The notes: generated by a model not told the origin, from the sequence alone. A DNA stretch of 64,000 nt from Cryobacterium sp. PH31-AA6 (GCF_030063195.1 NZ_JASISS010000012.1:1-64000); one strand, 5' to 3'; positions 20,063 to 29,003 are shown, counted from the first letter of the stretch. Made by a program: numbers and translations.

Positions 20063-21976
20063 CTACTGGTCCATCAGATGGACGAGCTCGTCGATGAAGG
20101 ATGAGAAGTCCACCGACCGTTTCACGAGCCGCTGCACGTCGGCCCGGTCGGAGAAGACCTCGACGAACTGATCGAACACGGTCTGGAAACTGCTGCGGCC
20201 TTCCTTGCTGAACGCCACCATGGCCACCACGTTGACCCGGTTCTCCCCCCAGGGCATCGGGGAATCGTTGACGACGACCGCGATCGAGGTCTGGTTCGCC
20301 GTCATCGACATCGAGTGCGGCACCGCGAGATTGTCGGTGAACGCGGTCGATGACATCAGCTCGCGCTCGATGGCGCCGTCGATGTAGTCCTGGCCGATGG
20401 TGCCCAGCGCCAGCATCCGTTCGCCGAGGGCCCTGATCATGGCGCTCTCGTCGGCGGGATAGAAGTTGTGCAGGAACAACGACTCATCGAAGAAGCGCAG
20501 CAGGTCGTCCTTGAGATGCGAGCGGCGACGCATCCGTCGAATCCGGCTGGCCGCCTTCCGGACCCGTTCGATGTCGCCCTCGGTGAGGAACGGCTGGATG
20601 ACGATGACGCCCTCCGACGGCACCTGCGGTTCGATGGTCGTGAGCACGAGACTCGCCTCGATCCCGGACCACTCAACGTCGCTCCGGGTGATCACCGAGA
20701 CCACCTCGAGCTCGTCACCGAGCACCCGCTCGATCCGTTCCCGCAGCAGGACGTGCATGTCGTAGTAGTTCGGACAGACCAGGGCGCAGCTGACCAGGTC
20801 CTCTCGGCGGGACTGCTGCTGGAGGTGAGCTCCGACGTGCATCGCGATGTAGGCGATCTCATCGTCGTTGATGATGATGTTCTCCTGGCGTTGCAGGGCG
20901 CTGGCAATGTACACCGCCAGTTCGTAGATCATCGGATAGCTCGTCTTGATCGACCGGGTGAGCGGGTTGTGCGAGTATGAGCGGTCCTGCGCGCGGTTGA
21001 TCAGGTTACGCACGTGCAGGGTGAGGCGAACGATGAAGTTCTCCTCGACGAGGTCGATCAGGAACTCCTCGCCGGCCTGGCCCACGATCCGGCGGACCGA
21101 CTCGAGATCCTCGGCGCGCACGAAGCTGTCGATGAGCACGGCTGCCGGCTTGTCCTGGCCCGGCGTGATCACCCGGGTCTTGAGCAGCAGGGCCAGATAG
21201 TCGAGGTCCCCGGTGCCGAGCTCGACCTGGAAATGCCGGGTGACCAATTCGGACAGGGCCAGGGTCAGGTCATCCGGGGGAGTGGACGGCGTGGCCGCGA
21301 TCACCGGGGCGGTTCGCCTGGTCACCCGGTCGATGGCGATGGCCACGTGCAGCAGAACGTCGTTGGTGCCGTACTCGTTGACGAAGTAGCCCTGCGAGTC
21401 GAGCATCGCGATCAGGTCGGTCTTGAACGCCCCCAGGCTCTCCGACGCGAACTCCTTCTGGATCTCCTCGAGTTCGAGCAGACCGCGGCTCGTCTCATCC
21501 CGGAACATACGGCTGAGTAGCCGGCGGCGATCCGTCTCCGAGCCCTTGAGCGTGACCACGCTGCCCTGGCGGCCCAGGATGAGGCCGGTGTCCGGGAGCA
21601 ACTGCCTGACCTTGGCCAGGTCCGCCTCGATGGTGGAGTCGCTGACGAAGAGTTCCGCGGAGAGATCGTAGACATCCAGGCCGGAAGGCGCCTCGGTGAG
21701 CCGGCGTACGAGCGCGTGCAGCCGGTTTTGCGGAGTCTCCGGTTCGGTGTTCGCGCGCTGAGTCGCCCGGTAGGCGGCGTAGGCGTCCCGATCCAGCCGG
21801 TAGCCGGCAGCACCGGACTCCACGACCTCGAGCGGCTGAGCGGCCGCCTTCAGCGCGGTGATGTAACTGCGCACCGTGCGGGGCGTGACGCCCAGGAGGT
21901 CGGCAAGTTCGCCCGCAGTCACCCAAGCCGGCGTTTGGGACAGATAATCCAGCATCCGGGTCTGTTTATCGCTCAT
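20063..21976 (-). CDS. MtlR/BglG-type PTS-controlled transcriptional regulator
   Basis: This regulator of mannitol genes is of the multi-domain MtlR/LicR kind: an N-terminal helix-turn-helix (about 18-42), a second one (about 98-120), two PRD domains with conserved histidines (about 185-285 and 300-385), an EIIB-like part (about 395-480, ALVCPNYYD) and a C-terminal EIIA-like domain (about 500-637, NLAVPHS). Phosphorylation by PTS proteins would set its activity. The ATG at 21976 is preceded by GGAG; a TTG further up has no support. It is divergent from the mannitol transport genes, where it probably binds. Confidence 0.88.
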   Translation of the reverse strand: MSDKQTRMLDYLSQTPAWVTAGELADLLGVTPRTVRSYITALKAAAQPLEVVESGAAGYRLDRDAYAAYRATQRANTEPETPQNRLHALVRRLTEAPSGLDVYDLSAELFVSDSTIEADLAKVRQLLPDTGLILGRQGSVVTLKGSETDRRRLLSRMFRDETSRGLLELEEIQKEFASESLGAFKTDLIAMLDSQGYFVNEYGTNDVLLHVAIAIDRVTRRTAPVIAATPSTPPDDLTLALSELVTRHFQVELGTGDLDYLALLLKTRVITPGQDKPAAVLIDSFVRAEDLESVRRIVGQAGEEFLIDLVEENFIVRLTLHVRNLINRAQDRSYSHNPLTRSIKTSYPMIYELAVYIASALQRQENIIINDDEIAYIAMHVGAHLQQQSRREDLVSCALVCPNYYDMHVLLRERIERVLGDELEVVSVITRSDVEWSGIEASLVLTTIEPQVPSEGVIVIQPFLTEGDIERVRKAASRIRRMRRRSHLKDDLLRFFDESLFLHNFYPADESAMIRALGERMLALGTIGQDYIDGAIERELMSSTAFTDNLAVPHSMSMTANQTSIAVVVNDSPMPWGENRVNVVAMVAFSKEGRSSFQTVFDQFVEVFSDRADVQRLVKRSVDFSSFIDELVHLMDQ

Positions 21977-22040
21977 TGCACACAGCTCCACTAATCCACT
22001 GGTAGTCAACCACGTCCGGCGCGTCAGGGCCGCTCAGATC

Positions 22041-22062
22041 CGTTTCCGGGGGTGCGGAAACG
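22041..22062. promoter_or_regulatory. Inverted repeat in the mtlR/EIIB divergent region (possible operator)
   Basis: CGTTTCC (22041-22047) and GGAAACG (22056-22062) are perfect inverted repeats 8 bp apart, midway between the divergent starts at 21976 and 22129. It is a reasonable operator candidate for the adjacent regulator. Nothing beyond symmetry and position supports it. Confidence 0.4.
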
Positions 22063-22128
22063 AGAGTGGTGGACCGGAGCGGACCACCGGGCCAGACTGG
22101 CTTCATCGCAACAGTGAAAGGTGGGCCG

Positions 22129-22452
22129 ATGAGGATTTTAGTCGTCTGCGGCGCCGGCGCGTCCAGCACGTTCGTGGCACTCAGGATGCGCCAGACCGCG
22201 GTCGCCCGGGGCCTGGCTCTGGACGTATCGGCGGGCAGCGAGTCTGACCTGCCGGATGCCCTCGACGGGGTCGACGTGCTCCTGGTCGGCCCGCACCTCG
22301 CCCCCCGCTTCGACGAGTTCACGGCCCAGGCCGAACGACTCGGCGTCGGATGCGCGTTGCTCCCGTCCACGATCTTCACGGCACGGGACGGAAACGACGC
22401 TCTCGATCTGGCGCTCGGCACCGTCTCACCCGGAATCAACCTGGGCGCCTGA
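22129..22452 (+). CDS. Second stand-alone PTS EIIB protein
   Basis: This 107-residue paralog of the protein at 19729 starts MRILVVCGAGASSTFVA with the phosphorylatable Cys7. The ATG at 22129 is preceded by AAGGTGGG; a longer reading lacks a site. It lies 65 bp before mtlA in the same direction and is probably cotranscribed with mtlA-mtlF-mtlD. Because MtlA already ends in its own EIIB domain, this protein is surplus to the mannitol relay, which suggests regulation or another sugar. Confidence 0.85.
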   Translation: MRILVVCGAGASSTFVALRMRQTAVARGLALDVSAGSESDLPDALDGVDVLLVGPHLAPRFDEFTAQAERLGVGCALLPSTIFTARDGNDALDLALGTVSPGINLGA

Positions 22453-22517
22453 ACGGCGCCGGCGAAGTACCCCACCCGCACAGCACCGCAATCACCACCG
22501 AAACGAAAGGCAGAACA

Positions 22518-23996
22518 ATGACGACGACGTCACCAGGGACAACGAGCACGAGCGGAGGAGCCCGCGTACACGTTCAGCGATTCGGCACCTTCCTCAGCGG
22601 AATGATCATGCCCAACATCGCGGCGTTCATCGCGTGGGGCCTCATCACCGCGTTCTTCATTCCCACCGGCTGGACCCCGAACGAAACGGTCGCCGCGATG
22701 GTCGGCCCGATGATCGTGTACCTGCTCCCACTGCTCATCGCCAACACCGGTGGCCGGATGGTCTACGGCATCCGCGGCGGCGTCATCGCCACGATCGCCA
22801 CCATGGGTGTCATCGTCGGCAGTGAGATCCCGATGTTCATCGGCGCCATGCTCGTCGGCCCGCTGTCGGCCTACCTGCTCAAGAAGCTCGACAGCCTCTG
22901 GGCCGGCAAGGTCAAGCCCGGCTTCGAGATGCTCATCGACAACTTCTCCTCCGGTATCCTCGGCGCCATCCTCGCCCTCGGCGCGTTCTTCGGAATCGCC
23001 CCGGTCGTCAGCGGATTCAGCTCCATTCTCGAGGGCGGCGTCAACTGGCTCGTCTCCAACAACCTGCTGCCGCTTGCGAGCATCCTGGTGGAGCCCGGCA
23101 AGATCCTGTTCCTCAACAACGCCATCAACCACGGCGTGTTCACGCCGATCGGCGTGCAGCAGGTTGCTGAATCCGGCAAGTCGCTGCTCTTTCTGATCGA
23201 GGCGAACCCCGGCCCCGGCCTGGGTATCCTGCTTGCCTACTCGTTCTTCGGTCTCGGCCTTGCCCGGGCGAGCGCGCCCGGTGCGATCATCATCCACTTC
23301 CTCGGTGGCATCCACGAGATCTACTTCCCGTACGTGCTGATGAAGCCGATCCTCGTTCTCGCGGCCATCGGCGGCGGCATGACCGGCGTTGCGGTCAACG
23401 TGGCCTTCCAGACCGGCCTGCGCGCTCCCGCCTCACCGGGCAGCATCTTCGCGGTCCTCATTCAGACCGCGTCGGACAGCTACATCGGCGTGATCCTCTC
23501 CGTCATCCTCTCCGCGACGGTGTCGTTCCTGATCGCCTCGGTCATTCTGAGGGCCAGCCGCAAGCGCGACATCGCCAACGGCATGGACGGCGACCTCACC
23601 GGGGCCGTCGCGAAGACGGAAGCCATGAAGGGCAAGTCCAGCAGCGTCCTCGGTGGCCTCACCGGAGCGGGAGCGGCAGCCGCCGACAACCGCGAGATCA
23701 AGAACATCGTGTTCGCCTGCGACGCCGGCATGGGCTCGAGCGCCATGGGCGCATCCGTGCTCCGCAACAAGATCAAGAAGGCCGGCCTTGAGGGCATCAC
23801 GGTGGTCAACCAGGCCATCGCCAACCTTGACGGCACGGCCGACCTGGTCATCACCCACCAGGACCTGGCCGCCCGTGCGCAGGAGAAGTCGCCGAACTCC
23901 ATCTTCGTCTCGGTGGACAACTTCATGAACAGCCCGAAATACGACGAGGTCGTCGCCATGCTGCAGAGCAAGGCAACGGAGGAAGCATCACGATGA
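22518..23996 (+). CDS. mtlA: PTS mannitol-specific EIICB component
   Basis: MtlA takes up mannitol across the cytoplasmic membrane and phosphorylates it to mannitol 1-phosphate. The N-terminal EIIC part (about 20-345) has eight or so hydrophobic segments and the GGIHEIYFPYV motif. The C-terminal EIIB domain starts near residue 392 (IVFACDAGMGSSAMGAS) with the phosphocysteine at Cys401. The protein has no EIIA, which is supplied by mtlF. GAAAGGCAG precedes the ATG at 22518; the product is 492 residues. The stop overlaps mtlF (ATGA). Confidence 0.95.
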   Translation: MTTTSPGTTSTSGGARVHVQRFGTFLSGMIMPNIAAFIAWGLITAFFIPTGWTPNETVAAMVGPMIVYLLPLLIANTGGRMVYGIRGGVIATIATMGVIVGSEIPMFIGAMLVGPLSAYLLKKLDSLWAGKVKPGFEMLIDNFSSGILGAILALGAFFGIAPVVSGFSSILEGGVNWLVSNNLLPLASILVEPGKILFLNNAINHGVFTPIGVQQVAESGKSLLFLIEANPGPGLGILLAYSFFGLGLARASAPGAIIIHFLGGIHEIYFPYVLMKPILVLAAIGGGMTGVAVNVAFQTGLRAPASPGSIFAVLIQTASDSYIGVILSVILSATVSFLIASVILRASRKRDIANGMDGDLTGAVAKTEAMKGKSSSVLGGLTGAGAAAADNREIKNIVFACDAGMGSSAMGASVLRNKIKKAGLEGITVVNQAIANLDGTADLVITHQDLAARAQEKSPNSIFVSVDNFMNSPKYDEVVAMLQSKATEEASR

Positions 23997-24430
23997 CGCA
24001 GATCCTGGAACCCGGCAACGTTGTTGCATTCGGCACGGCCACCACGAAGGAGGACGCCATCCGCGAGGCCGGCGCCCTGCTCGTGGACGCCGGCGCCGTG
24101 ACCAGCGCCTACATCGACTCGATGTTCGAACGGGAGGCGAGCGTGTCGACCTACATGGGTAACTTCCTCGCCATCCCGCACGGCACGAACGAGGCCAAGG
24201 AATCGATCATCCGGTCGTCCCTCTCGCTCGTGCGCTATCCCGACCCGATCGATTGGGACGGGAAGCCGGTGCGGTTCGCGGTCGGTATCGCCGGCCTGAA
24301 CAACGAGCACCTGGAGATCCTCTCGAAAATCGCCGTTGTCTTCGCGGACACGGACGAGGTGCAGAAACTGATCGATGCCACCACGGCAGAGGACATCTTT
24401 ACGCTCCTCGAGGAGGTCAACGCAGAATGA
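23993..24430 (+). CDS. mtlF: PTS mannitol-specific EIIA component
   Basis: It passes phosphate from HPr to the EIIB domain of MtlA. The 145-residue protein is of the fructose/mannitol EIIA family; the active histidine is His63 in [10 protein letters not shown]. It overlaps mtlA at the start and mtlD at the stop (ATGA each time), so the three genes form a tightly coupled operon. Confidence 0.95.
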   Translation: MTQILEPGNVVAFGTATTKEDAIREAGALLVDAGAVTSAYIDSMFEREASVSTYMGNFLAIPHGTNEAKESIIRSSLSLVRYPDPIDWDGKPVRFAVGIAGLNNEHLEILSKIAVVFADTDEVQKLIDATTAEDIFTLLEEVNAE

Positions 24431-25578
24431 AAGCCATCCACTTCGGCGCAGGCAACATCGGTCGCGGATTCGTCGGCCTCCTGCTCCACGATGCCGGATA
24501 CGAGGTCGTCTTCGCCGATGTGAATGCTTCCCTGATCGAGGCACTGCAGGCCGCCACGAGCTACACCGTGCACGAGGCGGGGGAGACGTCGACCGACCGC
24601 GTGGTCGACAACTTCCGCGCCATCAACAGCCGCGCCGAGGAGGAGGCCCTGATCGAGGAGATCGCGACCGCCGACATCGTCACGACAGCGGTCGGACCGA
24701 CCGTGCTCCCCTTCGTGGCGCCGGTGATCCTCGCCGGTCTGAAACGGCGGGCGGCTGCACTCCCTCCGCTCGCCGTGATGGCCTGTGAGAACGCGATCAA
24801 CGCGACCGACGTTCTCGCCGGGCACGTCTGGAAGGGCGTCTCGGCCGACGAACTGCAGACCCTGTCCGCGAAAGTCGCCTTCGCGAACACCGCGGTTGAC
24901 CGGATCGTGCCGGGCCAGGCGGCCGGCAGCGGCATCGACGTGACCGTCGAGGCCTTCTACGAATGGGTGATCGAGCGCGGCGCGTTCAATGATGCCGTGC
25001 CGGTCATCCCGGGCGCGACCTTCGTTGACAACCTCGCACCCTACATCGAGCGCAAGTTGTTCACGGTGAACACCGGTCACGCAACGGTGGCCTACCTCGG
25101 TTCGGTCGCCGGGGTGACCCGGATCTCGGACGCCCTCGCGGTGCCCGAGGTGCTGAACGGGGCACGGCGGGTGCTCGAGGAGACCTCCGCACTGCTCGTG
25201 GCCAAGCACGAGCTCGACGAATCAGCGCAGCGTGCCTACCGAGAGAAGATCCTGGTGAGGTTCGCGAACCCGGCACTGCCGGACACGGTCGAACGGGTGG
25301 GGCGTCAGCCGATGCGCAAGCTCAGCCGCCACGAACGTTTCATCGGGCCGGCGGCCGAGATCGCCGAGCGCGGAACCCGCCCCACGGCGCTGCTCGAGGC
25401 CGTCGGCGCAGCCCTGCGGTTCGACGTCTCCGACGACGACCAGAGCGTCGAACTGCAGCGGCTGCTGCGCTCCGAGACCGCTGAGGCGTTCACCGGGCAG
25501 GTCTGCGGGCTCGATCCCGCGCATCCCCTCTTCGGCGACGTGGTGGCGGTCGTCCGCGAGGCCCAGGAACGGCTGTAA
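24427..25578 (+). CDS. mtlD: Mannitol-1-phosphate 5-dehydrogenase
   Basis: It oxidises mannitol 1-phosphate to fructose 6-phosphate with NAD, feeding glycolysis. The 383-residue product has the Rossmann motif [13 protein letters not shown] (5-17) and the family landmarks [11 protein letters not shown] and [16 protein letters not shown]. The ATG at 24427 overlaps mtlF; upstream in-frame starts lie inside mtlF. It ends the mannitol operon. Confidence 0.96.
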   Translation: MKAIHFGAGNIGRGFVGLLLHDAGYEVVFADVNASLIEALQAATSYTVHEAGETSTDRVVDNFRAINSRAEEEALIEEIATADIVTTAVGPTVLPFVAPVILAGLKRRAAALPPLAVMACENAINATDVLAGHVWKGVSADELQTLSAKVAFANTAVDRIVPGQAAGSGIDVTVEAFYEWVIERGAFNDAVPVIPGATFVDNLAPYIERKLFTVNTGHATVAYLGSVAGVTRISDALAVPEVLNGARRVLEETSALLVAKHELDESAQRAYREKILVRFANPALPDTVERVGRQPMRKLSRHERFIGPAAEIAERGTRPTALLEAVGAALRFDVSDDDQSVELQRLLRSETAEAFTGQVCGLDPAHPLFGDVVAVVREAQERL

Positions 25579-25619
25579 CACCGAACCCTGCGACGGTGTC
25601 GGACACTCCGAGGATTATA

Positions 25620-25650
25620 GGTATGAATTGGTAAATCGCAACTTCATACC
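25620..25650. promoter_or_regulatory. Inverted repeat upstream of infA
   Basis: GGTATGAA (25620-25627) and TTCATACC (25643-25650) are perfect inverted repeats separated by 15 bp in an AT-rich island. It overlaps a possible -35 box TTGGTA (25628-25633) whose -10 would be TAGAGT (25652-25657). It may be an operator or a hairpin after mtlD. Confidence 0.5.
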
Positions 25651-25663
25651 ATAGAGTAAATCC

Positions 25664-25706
25664 TTGGTGTCTGATGCCGTCGCTTTCGGCGTGTCAGGGC
25701 ACCACA
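25664..25706 (+). promoter_or_regulatory. Possible structured leader of infA
   Basis: Three short complementary blocks, GGTG/CACC, CTGA/TCAG and GCCG/CGGC, face each other around TCGCTTT, giving an interrupted hairpin of about 43 nt. It begins 85 bp before the infA start. No known motif was recognised. Confidence 0.35.
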
Positions 25707-25749
25707 ATCCACGCACGACCAGCAATCAATACCCTAGCGATAGTGAGTT

Positions 25750-25971
25750 ATGGCAAAAAAAGACGGTGTCATCGAAATCGAGGGCGCAGTAGTCGAAGCT
25801 CTTCCCAACGCGATGTTTCGTGTTGAGCTGAGCAACGGCCACAAAGTTCTTGCCCACATTTCGGGCAAGATGCGTCAGCACTACATCCGTATCCTCCCCG
25901 AGGACCGCGTGATCGTGGAGCTGAGCCCGTACGACCTGACTCGCGGCCGGATCGTCTACCGCTACAAGTAA
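25750..25971 (+). CDS. infA: Translation initiation factor IF-1
   Basis: IF-1 binds the 30S A site during initiation. The 73-residue OB-fold protein [20 protein letters not shown]... matches the family along its length, with [19 protein letters not shown] (about 37-55). The ribosome-binding site is weak (GTGAG). The product starts the resumed ribosomal run and would share a transcript with rpmJ and rpsM. Confidence 0.97.
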   Translation: MAKKDGVIEIEGAVVEALPNAMFRVELSNGHKVLAHISGKMRQHYIRILPEDRVIVELSPYDLTRGRIVYRYK

Positions 25972-26037
25972 GCATTGCTGTAAGTAACGGCCCGAGGCGT
26001 TCCTGGGGTACGAAGACAGCGAATACAAGGACACACA

Positions 26038-26151
26038 ATGAAGGTCAAGCCCAGCGTCAAGAAGATCTGTGACAAGTGCAAGGTCATCCGCCGTAACGGC
26101 AACGTGATGGTCATCTGCGAGAACCCGCGTCACAAGCAGCGTCAGGGCTGA
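26038..26151 (+). CDS. rpmJ: 50S ribosomal protein L36 (zinc-binding form)
   Basis: This tiny 37-residue protein ([20 protein letters not shown]...) keeps the zinc ligands Cys11, Cys14, Cys27 and His32, so it is the C+ form that needs zinc. ACAAGGACA lies before the ATG at 26038. Position between infA and rpsM is the standard one. Confidence 0.97.
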   Translation: MKVKPSVKKICDKCKVIRRNGNVMVICENPRHKQRQG

Positions 26152-26160
26152 TCTCGACAA

Positions 26161-26236
26161 GCTCGATCACCGCTTAGGTGCTCGATCACCGCTTAGGTGC
26201 TCGATCACCGCTTAGGTGCTCGATCACCGTTTAGGT
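26161..26236. repeat. Tandem 19-bp repeat, four copies, after rpmJ
   Basis: Unit GCTCGATCACCGCTTAGGT starts at 26161, 26180, 26199 and 26218; the last copy has one change and a partial fifth follows. It is built on the same CTCGATCACCG core as the array at 117-184. Confidence 0.92.
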
Positions 26237-26292
26237 GCTCGATCGCTGCAACGGGTGTCGAGCCCGTCGAGACACAACTGAAAACTCAAAAT

Positions 26293-26354
26293 AGCAATGC
26301 CGGGAACCCTTCGGGGCGACACCATCGGTTGGAGGCCGATGAACAGGCATTGCT
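26293..26354 (+). ncRNA. Candidate structured RNA leader of rpsM (three-way-junction shape)
   Basis: AGCAATGCC (26293-26301) pairs perfectly with GGCATTGCT (26346-26354). Enclosed are CCC-TTCG-GGG (26307-26316) and CATCGG with CCGATG (26323-26328, 26336-26341) around the loop TTGGAGG, which contains a Shine-Dalgarno-like GGAGG. The element ends 33 bp before the rpsM start, past a separate ribosome-binding site CAGGAGA. Its compactness and place suggest ribosomal-protein feedback control; no known family was recognised. Confidence 0.55.
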
Positions 26355-26387
26355 ACAGACCTCCACTCATATACAGGAGAAGCCACA

Positions 26388-26762
26388 ATGGCACGTCTAG
26401 CCGGCGTTGATATTCCTCGCGATAAGCGCGTGGAAGTTGCACTGACTTACATCTTTGGTGTTGGCCGTACGAGGGCACTCAAGACCCTCGCCGACACTGA
26501 AATCGATGGAAACATCCGAGTCAAGGATTTGAGTGACGACCAGCTCGTCACCCTCCGTGACTACATCGAAGGAACCTTCAAGGTTGAGGGTGACCTCCGC
26601 CGTGAGGTTGCCGCTGACATCCGCCGCAAGGTCGAGATCGGCAGCTACGAGGGCATCCGCCACCGCAAGGGCCTGCCCGTTCGCGGCCAGCGCACCAAGA
26701 CCAACGCTCGCACCCGCAAGGGCCCGAAGCGCACCGTAGCCGGCAAGAAGAAGGCGCGCTAG
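26388..26762 (+). CDS. rpsM: 30S ribosomal protein S13
   Basis: S13 forms the head bridge to the 50S and contacts P-site tRNA. The 124-residue product [20 protein letters not shown]... includes [19 protein letters not shown] (about 85-103), the basic C-terminal segment. CAGGAGA precedes the ATG. It heads the alpha cluster here. Confidence 0.98.
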   Translation: MARLAGVDIPRDKRVEVALTYIFGVGRTRALKTLADTEIDGNIRVKDLSDDQLVTLRDYIEGTFKVEGDLRREVAADIRRKVEIGSYEGIRHRKGLPVRGQRTKTNARTRKGPKRTVAGKKKAR

Positions 26763-26806
26763 GCCTCGGCCCGGCCCGTCTCGCCCTCAGGATTCAGGAG
26801 AAATTC

Positions 26807-27205
26807 ATGGCAGCACCAAAGTCGGCCGTTCGGAAGCCGCGCAAGAAAGAAAAGAAGAACATCGCTGTGGGCCAGGCCCACATCAAGAGCACGTTCAACA
26901 ACACCATCGTCTCGATCACTGACACCACCGGTGCGGTCATCAGCTGGGCGTCCTCAGGTGGAGTTGGCTTCAAGGGTTCGCGTAAGTCGACCCCGTTCGC
27001 CGCACAGCTGGCAGCCGAGTCGGCCGCCCGCCAGGCGCAGGAGCACGGCATGAAGAAGGTAGACGTCTTCGTCAAGGGCCCCGGCTCCGGACGCGAGACG
27101 GCGATCCGTTCGCTTCAGGCCGCGGGCCTCGAGGTTGGCTCGATCAACGACGTCACGCCCCAGGCTCACAACGGCTGCCGTCCGCCCAAGCGTCGCCGCG
27201 TCTAA
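26807..27205 (+). CDS. rpsK: 30S ribosomal protein S11
   Basis: S11 lines the 30S platform and E site. The 132-residue product has [18 protein letters not shown] (about 23-40) and the C-terminal [25 protein letters not shown] precedes the ATG. rpsD, which usually comes next in actinobacteria, is missing, and 147 bp separate rpsK from rpoA. Confidence 0.98.
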   Translation: MAAPKSAVRKPRKKEKKNIAVGQAHIKSTFNNTIVSITDTTGAVISWASSGGVGFKGSRKSTPFAAQLAAESAARQAQEHGMKKVDVFVKGPGSGRETAIRSLQAAGLEVGSINDVTPQAHNGCRPPKRRRV

Positions 27206-27227
27206 GCACTCTCTCTGATCTGATCCT

Positions 27228-27266
27228 GACTGGCTCGATTCCCGGCATCCGGGTATCGAGCCGGTC
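27228..27266 (+). promoter_or_regulatory. Hairpin between rpsK and rpoA
   Basis: The arms 27228-27245 and 27249-27266 pair over 18 bp with one G-U and one mismatch around CAT. A five-T run lies 15 bp downstream, too far for a classic terminator. It again uses a GGCTCGAT-type repeat. It might attenuate or process the transcript ahead of rpoA. Confidence 0.55.
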
Positions 27267-27312
27267 GGGCCCGGATCACCGTTTTTCTTTCACACTCATT
27301 ACCTCGCCACGC

Positions 27313-27334
27313 AAGTGTCATATAGCGGACACTT
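27313..27334 (+). promoter_or_regulatory. Inverted repeat just upstream of the rpoA ribosome-binding site
   Basis: AAGTGTC (27313-27319) and GACACTT (27328-27334) flank 8 bases and end 5 bp before AAAGGA. It can be a small hairpin adjoining the ribosome-binding site or an operator. The role is unknown. Confidence 0.4.
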
Positions 27335-27352
27335 AGCCGAAAGGAATCAATA

Positions 27353-28342
27353 GTGCTTATCGCACAGCGCCCCACGCTCACCGAAGAGAACATTTCGGAG
27401 TTCCGATCCAGGTTCGTCATCGAACCTCTCGAGCCTGGTTTCGGTTACACCCTCGGCAACTCGATGCGCCGTACCCTGCTGTCCTCGATCCCCGGAGCCG
27501 CTGTCACCAGCATCCGGATCGATGGTGTGCTGCACGAGTTCAGCACCGTTCCCGGTGTCAAGGAAGACGTCACCGAGATCATCCTGAACATCAAGGGTCT
27601 CGTCATCTCCAGCGAGCACGACGAGCCGATCACCGCGTACCTGCGCAAGCAGGGTTCCGGCCAGGTCACCGCCGCCGACATCTCGGCTCCGGCCGGCGTC
27701 GAGGTACACAACCCCGAGCTGGTCATCGCCACGTTGAACGACAAGGCGAAGTTCGAACTCGAACTGACCATCGAGCGTGGCCGCGGCTACGTGTCGGCCA
27801 CCCAGAACCGCAACGAGTACTCAGAGGCCGGCCAGATCCCGGTCGACTCGATCTACTCGCCCGTGCTCAAGGTGACCTACCGTGTCGAGGCAACTCGTGC
27901 CGGTGAGCGCACCGACTTCGACCGCCTCGTCGTTGACGTGGAGACCAAGTCGGCGATTTCGCCTCGCGACGCCATCGCATCCGCCGGTCGCACGCTGACC
28001 GAGCTGTTCGGTCTGGCCCGCGAACTGAACACCGCCGCTGAGGGCATCGAAATCGGCCCCGCGCCGGTCGACGCCGTGTTGTCGACCGAACTGTCGATTC
28101 CGATCGAAGACCTCGATCTGTCGGTTCGTTCGTACAACTGCCTCAAGCGTGAAGGCATCAACAACGTCAGCGAACTGGTCGCCCTCTCGGAGACCCAGCT
28201 GATGAACATCCGCAACTTCGGTCAGAAGTCGGTGGATGAGGTCAAGGACAAGCTCGTAGAGCTCGGCCTGTCGCTCAAGGACTCGGTGCCCGGATTCGAC
28301 GGCGCCCACTTCTACAGCGGCTACGACGAAGAAACCATCTAA
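27353..28342 (+). CDS. rpoA: RNA polymerase alpha subunit
   Basis: Alpha dimerises to nucleate RNA polymerase assembly and its C-terminal domain binds UP elements and activators. The 329-residue protein shows the N-terminal dimerisation domain (about 1-228) and the C-terminal domain (about 250-320; [16 protein letters not shown]); Arg259 corresponds to E. coli Arg265. A GTG start follows AAAGGA. The final acidic tail GYDEETI is typical for the lineage. Confidence 0.98.
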   Translation: MLIAQRPTLTEENISEFRSRFVIEPLEPGFGYTLGNSMRRTLLSSIPGAAVTSIRIDGVLHEFSTVPGVKEDVTEIILNIKGLVISSEHDEPITAYLRKQGSGQVTAADISAPAGVEVHNPELVIATLNDKAKFELELTIERGRGYVSATQNRNEYSEAGQIPVDSIYSPVLKVTYRVEATRAGERTDFDRLVVDVETKSAISPRDAIASAGRTLTELFGLARELNTAAEGIEIGPAPVDAVLSTELSIPIEDLDLSVRSYNCLKREGINNVSELVALSETQLMNIRNFGQKSVDEVKDKLVELGLSLKDSVPGFDGAHFYSGYDEETI

Positions 28343-28388
28343 AGCAGTCGTTCAGACTGACTTTCGACTTTGATACTGGAGATTACCA

Positions 28389-28922
28389 ATGCCTACGCCC
28401 ACTAAGGGAGCCCGCCTCGGCGGCGGCCCGGCCCACGAGCGCCTGATGCTCGCCAACCTGGCCGCGTCCCTGTTCACCCACAAGTCGATCAAGACGACCG
28501 AGACCCGTGCCAAGCGCCTGCGTCCGGTTGCCGAGCGACTGATCACGTTCGCGAAGAAGGGCGACCTTCACGCTCGTCGTCGCGTTCTCGCGACCATCGG
28601 CGACAAGACCGTCGTGCACGAGCTCTTCACCGAGATCGCGCCGCAGGTTGCTCTTCGTGAGGGTGGCTACACCCGCATCACGAAGCTCGGCTTCCGCAAG
28701 GGCGACAACGCCTCGATGGTGCAGATGGAACTCGTTCTCGAGCCCGTCACCCCGAAGGTCAAGCGGTCTTCCACCAAGTCGGCTGCCAAGCCGGCCGCGG
28801 AAGCTCCCGTCGCCGAGGCTCCGGCCGAGGACGTCGTAGAGGATGCAGCCGTTGAAGCAGACGTCGTTGAAGCAGACGCCGTTGAAGCTGACGTCGTTGC
28901 TGACGCCGAGGAATCCAAGTAG
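28389..28922 (+). CDS. rplQ: 50S ribosomal protein L17 with acidic tail
   Basis: The core of L17 (about 1-120) begins [19 protein letters not shown] and ends near [12 protein letters not shown]. The remaining 55 residues are an acidic Ala/Val/Glu/Asp tail with a repeated [20 protein letters not shown] pattern, giving 177 residues against the usual 120-130. GGAGAT lies before the ATG. A strong terminator follows. Confidence 0.96.
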   Translation: MPTPTKGARLGGGPAHERLMLANLAASLFTHKSIKTTETRAKRLRPVAERLITFAKKGDLHARRRVLATIGDKTVVHELFTEIAPQVALREGGYTRITKLGFRKGDNASMVQMELVLEPVTPKVKRSSTKSAAKPAAEAPVAEAPAEDVVEDAAVEADVVEADAVEADVVADAEESK

Positions 28923-28967
28923 GCGCATTCGCCTTCTAGGTTCGGCCGAGAGGCTGCACTGAATTGA

Positions 28968-28996
28968 GGGGCCCGACTTCGGTCGGGCCCCTTTTT
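28968..28996 (+). terminator. Intrinsic terminator after rplQ
   Basis: GGGGCCCGAC (28968-28977) and GTCGGGCCCC (28982-28991) form a perfect 10-bp stem with a TTCG loop and then five T. It closes the alpha cluster. Confidence 0.95.
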
Positions 28997-29003
28997 CGCG
29001 CCC

